The translations under genes and the position numbers were made by a program. The notes under the pieces were generated by a model. That model saw only the letters and a list, made by a program, of their open reading frames with translations, searched no databases and had not been told where the DNA came from. 64,000 nt of DNA from Septoria linicola (Eukaryota; Ascomycota; Dothideomycetes; Mycosphaerellales; Mycosphaerellaceae). Where the stretch lies: positions 2,170,001 through 2,234,000 of the forward strand of contig CP099423.1 of the NCBI GenBank assembly GCA_024114885.1, written 5' to 3'. Positions 47,650 to 58,549 of the stretch are shown here, piece after piece; position 1 is the first letter of the stretch, and each line of letters starts with the position of its first letter.

Positions 47650-48660
47650 TAATAGAGGCCTATTAACTTAACTACTACCTAGAGTAAAGAAGAAGAAGAT
47701 AAGGATAATAGCTTACTTTTACTATAATACTAATAGTAGTAATAAACTACCTATTTAGTTTATTAGTAAGGCCTATTATCTATATTATTTTAGCTCTATA
47801 AATATTAATATTAGTAGCCTAAACTATATATAGAGATATAATAGTAAGGCTTAGATAATAATAGAGATTATACTAGAGTAGTTCTACTAGTTTAGCTAGT
47901 ATATTAGTAATAGAAGAGTCCTACTTCTTATAGATAACTTTAGTACTTATACTATAGCTCTTATAAAGATCTAAGAACAAGGTAGACTATAGAATATTAT
48001 AGTATATTAGCTTCTACTAAACTTAATATTAAGAACCTAGCTACTTAATTAAGGAATTATTAGAACCTTTAAGGCCTATTATAGAAGGAGATAGGTTAAA
48101 TACATACTAGATAAGTACGAGGTATAGAAGAATCTACTAAAGATAATAAACGTTCTAAAGATAGTCTACTAGTTAATTTAAGTATAGAACTCTATTAAAG
48201 CTAATACTATTAATAACTACTAGAAACGATTAAAACTACTAGAATCTAATAGTTTAGTACCTACTAGATTAGATTAAGAAGAAGCTAGGTTATAGATAAT
48301 ATTAAATTAACTATAGTTATAAGGTAGAATCTAGTAGGTTATATTATTAGATAACTTCCTTAACCCTATAGATAAAGTTATTTAAGACGTTATAAGTAAT
48401 AAAGAACTAGAACTATAGATTATAGGCCTAATTAACCTATAGCCTAAGTATAAGAGTAATAAGGAAGAGAAGGTTATTCCTCCTATATTAGTATTAATAG
48501 CTCTCTCTACGCTTTAGATACTTTGCCTATATAAAGAATAATAAGTAGACTATAATAATACCTTTATTAAATAGCTTAATAAGTAAGAACAGGTACTAGA
48601 TAGTAGGAAATAGTAGAGATTAAGATAGTAGTCTATTATAACTTAGTTTATATAATTAGT
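47650..48660 (+). pseudogene. Pogo-1 transposase relic (DDE domain)
   Basis: Taking TAA/TAG as Gln or Trp, the frame reads FYYNTNSSNKLPIQFISKA near 47,715, then RRVLLLIDNFSTYTIAL at about 47,920 with the second catalytic aspartate. QGIIRTFKAYYRRRQVKYIL follows near 48,050 and NSIKANTINNYQKR near 48,190. These are hallmarks of the DDE domain of Fot1/pogo transposases. The N-terminal DNA-binding part (47,000-47,650) is too degraded to read with confidence. Stops are numerous, so no transposase is made. Confidence 0.82.
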
Positions 48661-48723
48661 ATCTTAGTAATTCTATAATACGATAACCTCTATAATATAA
48701 TTAATTTAGGCTTATTAGGTTAT

Positions 48724-48746
48724 ATCGCGTTATAGAAGTTTTACTA
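48724..48746 (-). repeat. Pogo-1 right terminal inverted repeat
   Basis: It is the exact inverse of the left 23-base repeat, followed by TA (48,747-48,748). Confidence 0.92.
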
Positions 48747-48869
48747 TACTTATTTACGATGTCTTATAGGCCTTATAGAAGCCTATAACTTAAGGTTAAG
48801 TTACTAGTTAGTTAGTTTAATCTATTTATTAAACTACCTATAGTTTCTAAGTATTTATCTCCTTCTCCT

Positions 48870-50800
48870 TCTTCTTCTAAATACGTTCTAAGGCTCTCTA
48901 TTTCTTTATAATATAAGCCTATATAGTCTTTAATTATTACTATTACTTCTTAGTAGCCTTATCTTTACTCTCTTACTTCTTAGTAGCTTCTCTTTAAGTC
49001 TATAGGTTACGTATACGATTAATCTTACTAGAGCTCTAAAAGATTACTTCTTATTAGCTATTAGCTCTTATTTCTTCTATAAGAGTCTTACTATATTATC
49101 TCTTCTTCTTCTTATTATTTAGAGCTTGTTAGAAGCTAGTATTCTTAGTCTTAAAGATAGTATTCTTAGCGATAAGCTTATAAACTTAAAGTTTAAGCTT
49201 ATTTACTATTTCTAAGTCCTTAGTAAAGATAGCTTAGTTAATTATAGCCTAAACTTTTCTATAGTCTAGCCTAGAGCTAGAGGAGCTACTACTACTCTCT
49301 AGCTATAATATAGAGCTTACTAGGTTACCTAGCCTAGCCTATCTTAAATTAGGTATACTCTAAAGAACTACTATATTAAAAGTAGAGAGCGTTTATCGAT
49401 ACTATATAATATTAAAGAGGGTATAGCGTAGTAAAGAAGAATAGAGGATTAATCTTAAACTAACTTATATATATAGTATAGTAGTAATATACTAGGAACT
49501 AAATATAAAGTTAATTAAGTTAGTTATCTAAGAAGAGAAGAAAGAGAAGTAAGATATACCTCTTACTAAGCCTTAGGTAGATACCTTAGGTATCTAGAAC
49601 TATACTTAAATGTCTATATCTAGACTAACTATCTAGACTAACTATCTAGGATATATTCTTAATATACTATAGAATTAAGTAGATTTAGGCCTATAGCCTA
49701 GAAGCCTAATAGGACGTTCTTTACTATTATTATAGAGTTCTATATAGGCTAGAATAAGTAGAAGAAATCATACTTTAATACTATAGATAGCCTCTAAGAC
49801 TCTACTATATAGTAGCTTAAATTAGTAGAGTAATAGGAAGCTAATAGACTAAATAACTTAATATCTAGTAGTTATAGTTAGTATATTAAATATAGTAGAA
49901 ATATACTAATTAGGATCCTATAATTTAGGCTCTATTTAAGGAACTCTAGTATTATATAAGAGCTATAGCTATTAAGAATTAGAAGCCGCTAGTCTCTACT
50001 AGCCTTAGCCTTAGTATAACGATTAAATACCTTCTTTAGCTATACTAATCTAAGCTTATTATTAGTCTATCTATTAGGTAAAGAAGTAAAGAAAGCTATA
50101 TACTTTATACTATTAAAATCCTATAGCTAAGAGTCTTATAAATTACTAGTAACTATCTTATAAATTAGTATAGGTAGAAGTATAGTACTATCTACGTAGA
50201 TATAGGCTAGGATTATAATCTACTCGCGATTACTATCCTATATATTACTAATTAATTTCTTCTCTTATTTTAAGCTCTTAGTAAATATTCGCTTTATCTA
50301 CTATATAAAGCTAATTATAGCTCTCTTCTTATCTATATTATATATATTAGATAGAGTAATCGAGTAATCCTTAATCTTCTAGCCTAAGGTATTATAGAAT
50401 AACTTAATTAAAGTATAGTTATAAGCCTTCTTTCTCTCTTTATCTAGAGGTCGAAGATAATATAATTCTAGCTCTTTTATATACCTACTAAGAAAACTAC
50501 CTACCTAGTTCTTTCTAGGCTATCTACTAATAATAGTAGTAGTAAAGGTATAAACTATTATAAGAGTAGGAGGAATATCTCTAGTAGTTAGCTTATTTAT
50601 ATATTTAATAAGTATAGACTTCTATACTAGGTTTAAGAGTTAATTCTTCTAATACTAATTATCTTTAGTACCTTATAGGGATTTCTACCTCCTCTATAGT
50701 ATCTTTAGGTATATATTATATAATCTAGTAATAGTAGCGATATTTAGACGACTCTACGAGTTTAGTTTATTAATTACTATATTAATAGAGTCTATAGTTA
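48870..50800 (-). mobile_element. Pogo-2: second pogo-type transposase relic, interrupted by a solo LTR
   Basis: On the minus strand from about 50,790 to 48,870 a frame mutated by RIP reads as another fungal pogo-type transposase. It has LQRRQKSLQGTKDNQYQK near 50,690, SNREQIIILAYIYVDSTILL near 50,210, QRLLILNSYSSYI near 50,000 (DDE core), FLLYLIYQLQLLDIKLFSLL near 49,880, and a Lys/Gln-rich coiled C-terminus. The family differs from Pogo-1 (different core sequence). Terminal repeats were not found, so the ends are approximate. The solo copia LTR at 49,374-49,664 interrupts the frame near its C-terminal part. Confidence 0.75.
49374..49664 (-). repeat. Solo copia LTR inside Pogo-2
   Basis: It matches the 277 bp copia LTR and contains a short extra repeat (ctaactatctaga duplicated at about 49,624-49,650). 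It is flanked by a perfect 5-base duplication, tacta, at 49,369-49,373 and 49,665-49,669. The duplication shows true insertion followed by LTR-LTR recombination. Confidence 0.9.
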
Positions 50801-52769
50801 TTAGACTATATATATTAGAAATAGATATAAAGTCGCTTAAATTCCTTATTATATAGGAAAACTCGTTATATAGAGAAGCCTTCTAGAGTAGCCGAGAACG
50901 AAGCTTAAAGCTTAAGCTTAGACTTAAGCTTATTAGAGTATAACGTAGAAGCTTACTTTCTTTTATATTATTTACTTTTATACTCTCCTAATAGTATCTA
51001 TATATAAGGATCTAAGCTAGATAGGCTACTTATCCTATATCTAGACTATAAATACGAGGCGAGTACGATTATATAGAGATATACTTAAAGAATTATAAAG
51101 TATAAGACAAGCTAGTACCTTCTAAAACACTTATAATACGAAAGCTTCGAGGCTAAGTATAGTAAGATATCTTCTAGAATTATTAAGAGATTATACTAGG
51201 CGTATTAGAAATATAGGCTAAAGTACGACCTTAAATAACTATACTCGAAATATACTAAGAGTACTACTTAATACTACTATTCGTATAGATAGTTATAATA
51301 GGTAGGAGGTACTACTTACTAAGGCTAGCTAAAGTTTATAGTAGTACTTCTAGGAGATTAATTACTTAACTAGATAACTATATCTAATATAAACGTTTAT
51401 AGGTTACTATTAATAATACTAGAATCTCCTATACTACTATCGCTTTTCCTACTAGAGACTCTAATTCTATACTTTAAAAATACTATCTAGCCTTAGCTAT
51501 AGCTATCTAAATAACTTATTTTACTAGACGAGAAGATACTAATATACGAGCCTATACTAAGGAAAGTAGTCCTAGCTATATCGTAGGTATATTATTATTT
51601 ATACTTTCCTAGTAACCTTAGAAAGGCTATAAGCTCTAGCGTAGATTCTTAGAACTAGGCGCGATAGCTAGCCTTAATATAGTTTCGTAGACGTATTAGA
51701 GATAGCGTGACTTTAATAGAAGAGGCTTATCGTCTTTTCTAGATCGTCTATATATTTTATATCCTTAATAGAGTTATTATACTAGACCTCGAGAGTAATA
51801 CGTCCGAGTAGTACTTAAAAGGTAGGTACTCTATATTATCGACGTAGAGCTCTATAACTATATAGTTACTCTTAGCTAGTAGTCTATAGACCTATCTTCT
51901 TAGTATCTTTATAATAGTAGACTTAGTATATTTCTTACTAAGTAGCGATAGGCCTTTCTTTAAGCTAGTAGTCTAGTTAATATTCGCTAGAGTATAGGTA
52001 TAGTAGAGAAATTTATCTTATAGTAATAATTTCTTTAGAGTACTTAAGCTATACTCGAGAGTCTCGTTTCTAGGAAGTATTATCTATAGTTAGCTAGTCG
52101 TATTAGATAGCTATACTCTAGCTAAGAGATATATATCTACTATTCTCGCCTTACTAGTATTATTAGAAGCGCGATTATAGATAACTAGCTACTTCTCTAT
52201 TAACTACTAGGATTTATTCTATATACTATATAAAATAAGTACTATTATTTACGTATATAGAGCGTTATAAGATAAGCGTATAGGTAATAAAGTAGTATAG
52301 ATTATTATATAATAAGCTATTTCGATACTTCTCGATAAGCTACTACTAGGAATAATAATATACTATCTAATTCTTCTACTACTCCTTATCGGCTCGTATT
52401 ATCTATATATATAAGATTAGAGAGCCGTTTCGGATACGCTATCTAGTTCGTCTTCCTACTTAGCTTTTAGGAATCTAGTACTTATAGTAGACTTACTAAA
52501 GGATATCTAGAGTAAAAATAAGATTAATATAAATTAGTAGGATATATTTATACTAGTATCTTAGAGCGTGTTTCTCTTCTAATAAGCTTACGCCTAAGTA
52601 GGATTTCGTCTATAGATAGATTATTCGTTATAGAATTTCTAGAGTACTATATTAGGACTTAATAATTTAGAGTACTTCTAGCTACTATTAGCTTAGGTAT
52701 AGCTCGATACTTTAGTAGCTATAAAGGTTATAAAAGTATATCCTAAGCTAGGCTTAAAACTTTATATAC
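50801..52769. other. Unclassified RIP-mutated block
   Basis: Nearly 2 kb retains CG dinucleotides but lacks CA and TG. Both strands give readable stretches when TAA/TAG are taken as Gln (for example FFKLVVQLIFARVQVQQRNL on the plus strand near 51,970), yet none matches a transposase, helicase or polymerase that I recognise. It may be a mutated duplicate of an ordinary gene or an unknown transposon. No terminal repeats were found. Confidence 0.35.
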
Positions 52770-53461
52770 TATTAAAAGTAGAGAGCGTGTTATATACTAT
52801 ATAATATTAAGAAGGGTATAGCGTAGTAAAGAAGAATAGAGGATTAATCTTAAACTAACTTATATATATAATATAGTAGTAATATACTAGGAACTAAATA
52901 TAAAGTTAATTAAGTTAGTTATCTAAGAAGAGAAGAAAGAGAAGTAAGATATACCTCTTACTAAGCCTTAGGTAGATATCTTAGGTATCTAGAACTATAC
53001 TTAGATATCTATATCTAGACTAACTATCTAGGATATATTCTTAATACTCCTACTTATACTATATAGTTAGATCTTTTAATAGATTATCTATAGTACTTAA
53101 ATACTATTCCTAATCTTAATTAGTTATTAAGTACTTACTTTTTAGACTAATAACTAGATAGTACTAACTATTAATCTAATAAACTTTCTATACTACTATC
53201 TCTTCTAAAAAGGTAAAAGAAATATCTTCTATAAGATCTTCTTTCTCTCTTATATAGGAGTAGATTGTTTAGGATATAGACTATCTAGTAAGTTACTTCT
53301 ATCCTTTCTTATAGCTAATTCTAATAGCTCCCTAGATACCTTATAGCCTAGTCTCCTACTTAGTTATATTCTATATAGCTTCTTAGTTCCCTAATAGCCT
53401 TTAGGGTATACTATTCTTAGTTATAGAGATCTTATATTAAGCTAGGGAGTAGAGTAACTAT
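52770..53461 (-). mobile_element. Copia-5: 3' LTR and pol end, cut by Gypsy-2
   Basis: Bases 52,770-53,046 are a 277 bp copia LTR, and 53,047-53,461 match Copia-4 from 33,472 to about 33,905, all in minus orientation. The match ends exactly where Gypsy-2 begins, so the rest of this copia should lie beyond the far end of Gypsy-2, outside the window. Confidence 0.85.
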
Positions 53462-53739
53462 TAGTAAGGCAAAGGCCTACCTACATACTATGCTTAGCAC
53501 TTTTAGTATAAAAGCAAGGTAGTAGCTCGTTTCTAAGATAGTAATGTTTACTCTACTTAATTAATTTAATATCCTACGATCCTAGTATAGGCTCTTAGTC
53601 TTAGGACTACTATTTTAAGCTCGTTACTACTAGTTAATCAACGTATTACAAGACTATTACTATCTAAACAGGTCTTATTCTATAGCGACTACTCTTATAC
53701 CTACCTAGAGGGTTAGTATTAGGGTAGTTATTATCTATT
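53462..53739 (+). repeat. Gypsy-2 5' LTR (278 bp)
   Basis: It begins tagtaaggcaaaggcc and ends agttattatctatt. It aligns with the Gypsy-1 LTRs but keeps many CA and TG dinucleotides, so it is the least mutated copy in the window. Confidence 0.88.
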
Positions 53740-54879
53740 AATAGAGCCGAAGGTAGGGCTATCTCTTCTCTTATATACCGAGACTAGAAGTATAGAGGGC
53801 GGATAGTAGCCTTAAAGTAAGAACTAACGTACTATAAATATTAATAAGAGGCCTAAAGGAGCCTACGTAAGAGGCGACTTAAAGGGCTATAATAATATAG
53901 AAGCCTCTAGAATATAGATATCGCTCTAACTCGGAAAAGTTATAAACCTCTAGTACCTCTTAGTACGGATCTATTCGGTAATTATTAGATAGATAGTAAG
54001 GCGACTTACTATATCGGAGATTTACTTAGGGTCTCTATACCTATAATAGTCTTCGATTAGACCCTAGTTTAGTATAAAAACGCTCTCGTTTAGATAGCGT
54101 AGAGGCTATAGGATAGGCCGGACCTATCTAGACAATCTCGTATCTCCTAGTATATAGATCGCTTAGAATAAGCCCTAGTACGGCGTTAGACGCTAATCGT
54201 TTAGCTAAGGACACTAATTACGTCTAAGGCCCTAGACCCGGTATATAGTATAGGCTAACGTAATATTATACTACTATAGTTACTTAGCGAATTACTCGAA
54301 TAAGTAAGATAGACGCGCCTAGCTATAAATAGTCGAACTATACGACACGACATGCCTTTACTTATTAGGTATAATTAATATAGCTCTAGTATTATAAGAA
54401 AAGTTTAACGTTTACCTTTAGATAGCTAAGAAAATTTTAGACTCTTGTTTTTTTAGTTATCGTTTTAAACGATAACTATATTTTATTTAAAAACTTAATT
54501 AGGGAGAGTATAATATACTCTTAGAACACCTTCGAACAAGCTCTATAAGTGAATTAGTATCTATTAGCTAGCCTAAAACACTAGATAGTAGCTTATCTAA
54601 CCTACTTAATAAGCAAATTCGAAGATTACTAGTAAAGCTACTACCTACTTTTACTTTATTCCCTCTACTAGATAACGATATGTCTATAGAAGCGGAGGAC
54701 TAAGGAGGTACTAACCTTAACCCTAACGCTAATATCTTTTAAGGACCGAGCTTAGAAGGTAGACTATCTATAGCGTAGTTCTAGCTACTTATAGAGACTA
54801 TCTAAGTAACCTAAAGCTAGAAGGTAATTGTCGCTTAGGTTCCGCTACTACCTAGCTCGGACTAGAATCCCTTCTTTAA

Positions 54880-57150
54880 TAGAGAGAACGTAACCGAGTA
54901 TATTAAGCGCTTTAAAGTACTATATAGGAACTACGCTATTCTACTTATTAATAATAATAAGTAGCTTTATAAGAAGTTACTTACTTAGGTTACGGTTATC
55001 TAACGTAGACGATACTAGTACCTTAATAGTTTCTATAATCGAAACTACGCTAAGTTTAAGGAGTCGATTATTAAAGAGTATCGAAAGTACGACAATATAT
55101 ATATACTTAGAAACTACTACTATATAGAGAACCTTTATAAGGTTAACTGTAGCGAGGATAATAATCTCTTAGAGTACTTGAGGTAGTTTATACTCTACTC
55201 TAATACTATGCCTACTTCGTATATAGATAAGCGTTCTCGTGCTCTTCTATTCGTACGAGGCCTTCTATTTCGTTTTAGTAAGAGACTCTAGGCCTATCTT
55301 AGGTTAGACCTTAATAATAGTAACTTGGATTATAGTAAGCTCTTAAAGATAGCCTAGCGTTAGATTAATAGTAATAAGGACTTCAAAATAGAAGTATATA
55401 ACGAAGGTAGTAGAGATGTCTAGTAGTTATACGAAGTAGTAAAGAAGTCCGCTCTAAGGCTAAACTCTAAGTTTAAGGCTAGAGAAACGGTAGTCTATAA
55501 AGGCCGTAAACTAGTAAGCGTCGATAATATTACTACTAGTATATAAGACCTCGTAATTACTATAATTCGTCGACTCGAAGAAGGAGGCCCGTAGCTACTA
55601 CGCTCGTCGATAGGATAGTAGGTAAAGTCTTACGATTACAACTATCTATATATTCTAAGTCCTACTTATAGCTAGGAGATTTCGATTAATTTAGCTATAG
55701 TAGATAACGAGTTAATAATCGAGGCCTATATAGTAATTGCTCTAAAGATTTTAGGTTATTAGATATATAGGCTCGAAGGCTATATAGCTACAAACTACGA
55801 GTACCTATAGTAGTTCGAGACTAAGAGCTTAATATATAGAGATCTAAAGACCGGTATTATATACTATAGGACGCCTCGCCTAGGTATAGAAAAGATATAG
55901 TACTACTAGGACAAGGAACTACTAAAGCTATTCGTATTAATAAGAGTATTAGAGTAGTACTATAGGAAGATTAATCTTGAAAATATAGATTGTTTATTAA
56001 TACTAAGAGCGAGCTAGTAAAGGATAGCGAATAAGGTAGCTAGTATCGATAGTCCTATTAATATCGGCTAAGTCGCTTCTATTACGTAAGAAGATTAGGA
56101 CGATCTAATCGGCGCCTACGTAGCTAGAGATAGCGTAAAGATAAAGTAGAACCCGAACCCTTCTCGTCTAGTTAGAGGATAGCTAATAGGAGTATAGAAG
56201 CGAATTACGACCTAGGCTATAGCTATAAGAACCCGCGCTTATCGTTACTCTCGTATTAAAGAGGTTAAAGATAAAAACTAGCCGGCTCCTTACCTTATAG
56301 ATATAGAGGAGTTAGAGGATTCTTAAACTTAGAGATATAATAACGATAAGATCGAGGATAAGTAGATATACGACTACCTAAACGGTCTACTAGTTCTAGT
56401 CGCTCCTACGTATACTTAAAAGTAGAAGAAGGCTAAGGAGCCTCTAAAGACTAAGCGTATAGATAACTACCTTCGAGCTACGTACGCTAATAATAACGCT
56501 AACGTCTTCTAGATAGATAAAATACTTAAATCCAAGGTCTAGTTAAGCTTAGTAGAGATTATTCTCTATAGCGAGCAAGCGTCGTATTCCTTATAGAGTT
56601 ATATTCTAAACGATATAGATCTATAGGAGAAGCTTAATAAGCTTCGTATAAAGAAGCGTATAAATAGAGGTAGCGGAGCTAAGATTAGCGTATATTCCTT
56701 ATTATCTAAAGCCTTCTACGATATAGTAGAGGAGCTAATAAAAGCTGTTTTAGCGACTAATATTAAGGCCTTCTAGGCTACTACTATAGTAATTAATATA
56801 GTGAAGCCTAGGCCCGCTTCCGAGCTTTATAAGCGGACTAATAATATCCTTCTATTATTTAATAATATCTATTAGATTATTCTAAGTATCTACGTGCCTA
56901 TAAAGTACAGCTCTCGAATAATAGCTTACGAGTCTTTAATCGACGAGGAAGCTAAGTTAATAATTATACTAATCGAATATGTTCGAAAGCTTTAAGTCGG
57001 TATAACCCCTCTTAGTAATATTACTATAAGAGGAGTTAGAGGCAAGGTTACTTTCGTTAGGTACTACCTAGAGGTATTAATCGATACTTTTAGCGTAAGA
57101 GTTACTATACTATTTCTAGTCTTACCTACGAACAGCCCGATCTTACTTAG
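54880..57150 (+). pseudogene. Gypsy-2 gag and protease-like relic
   Basis: With TAA/TAG read as Gln or Trp, one frame runs from about 54,885 (RENVTEYIKRFKVLYRNYAI) through LRQFILYSNTMPTSYIDKRS (about 55,180) and RALLFVRGL, typical of gypsy gag capsid regions. It continues to about 57,100, where LEVLIDTFSVRVTI and LILLSQLQVRR-like text suggests an aspartic protease of the retropepsin type (D-S/T-G changed to DTF). No zinc knuckle could be placed. Translation is blocked by many TAA/TAG codons. Confidence 0.65.
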
Positions 57151-58549
57151 CTAGCTATAGGTACGACGAGTACGCCTAGCTTCTAAGAACTACGATAATA
57201 GCTCGTAGAAGGGCTTAATTAGTACTCTAGACGGCTATATTATTATATTTACCGGCTTTAATAGCTATAGTAATATACGTACTATAGAATAAGTACTAGG
57301 AAAAGCTAGAGTACTAAGGAACTAGCTCTAGTCGACAGTACGAGTTTAATAGAGGCTCTAATACTTATATTGCGTCTAGATTCTATAGAAGTCGGTATCC
57401 GAACTCTAACTTTTAGTAATTATTAGCTAAAGAATATAGAGTATACTATCGAGGACTCTAGATCTTATAATAGCGAGGAGTAGAGGAAGGGATTATAAGC
57501 TTTTCAAGCTTCTACTACCCTTTCCGTACAAGGTTTAGTAGTTAGAGGTAAAAACTCTACTTAGAGAGGTTAGCTAGCGGAACGTTCTATAGTTACCTTT
57601 TTAAACGATAATTACGTTATACCTCCTATACTATACTTCAAACTATACTAGTAGTATAGATAGATAAGCGATTAGTACTAGTATTCGTTTATAGTTACTA
57701 ATAGCTCTAAACTCCTAGAGAATTAAGTCTTTAACTACCTTACGTAGTAGTTATCGTATATAAAGGTAATCTACTTTAGAGACTATTTTATAGTAGACTT
57801 AATTAGACAAAGCACCTCTCTACGATAGTAGCTCGAACTATTAAGATAGGTCAATTATAGCTAGACTTAAACATAGTATAACTATCTCGTAGTAGTAGCC
57901 GTCGAAGGTAATATTACTAAATTTAGCTAAAATAATCGACTTAAGAAGCTTTTACTAGCTACTAGCGAAGCTAAACTAGCTTATACTAACGAGCGAGACT
58001 TATACTAGGGTATTAGGTATAGTTTTAAAGAGGCTATACTAGTGCCTTAATCGAGCTAGGGTTCGAATTATAGAAGCGAATACTTGATAATTACCTATAG
58101 GAAGATTAAAGAAGTAGAGCTAGCTATCTAAGAACCTAGACTCTACGACAAGGTTATCTCCGATAAAGTAGACGACGAGCTTAGCGAAGAGACGTACGTT
58201 ATCTCGGCCGCTATTAATATAGTAGCGGAGAGAGCTCGTAATAAAGAAGCTACGAGGTAGCGGAAGCTAGATAACTATATTAGCGCCTATACTCTTTATA
58301 AGCGAGTTACTAACAAGATTAAACCGGTAAATACAGATATTACTATAACTAATAGGTTAAACCCTAGCGGGTTAAAGGACTAGTAACGGACTTATATTAA
58401 GAAGAAAGCAGCTATACTACCTAGTACTAGACCTTACGATAGTAAGTACTTGACTAAGAGGTTCTCGGCGATCGAGCCTAGATTATAGCTTACGCCTAAA
58501 CGGCTTATAAAGTTCAAACCTAGTATAGAACTACTACTAAAGGAGCTAG

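Larger units (their letters stand above)
46934..48746 (+). mobile_element. Pogo-1: complete Fot1/pogo-type DNA transposon, RIP-mutated (1,813 bp)
   Basis: Perfect 23-base terminal inverted repeats (46,934-46,956 and 48,724-48,746; tagtaaaacttctataacg...) are flanked on both sides by TA, the target duplication of the Tc1/mariner-pogo superfamily. Length and layout fit Fot1-like elements (about 1.8-1.9 kb). The internal frame is a transposase relic on the plus strand. Both inverted repeats keep CG dinucleotides. Confidence 0.9.

Noticed and set aside
48747..50930. Terminal inverted repeats for Pogo-2
   Set aside because: No convincing inverted pair could be found near 48,790 and 50,900; the aagctt-rich runs there are simple internal palindromes.
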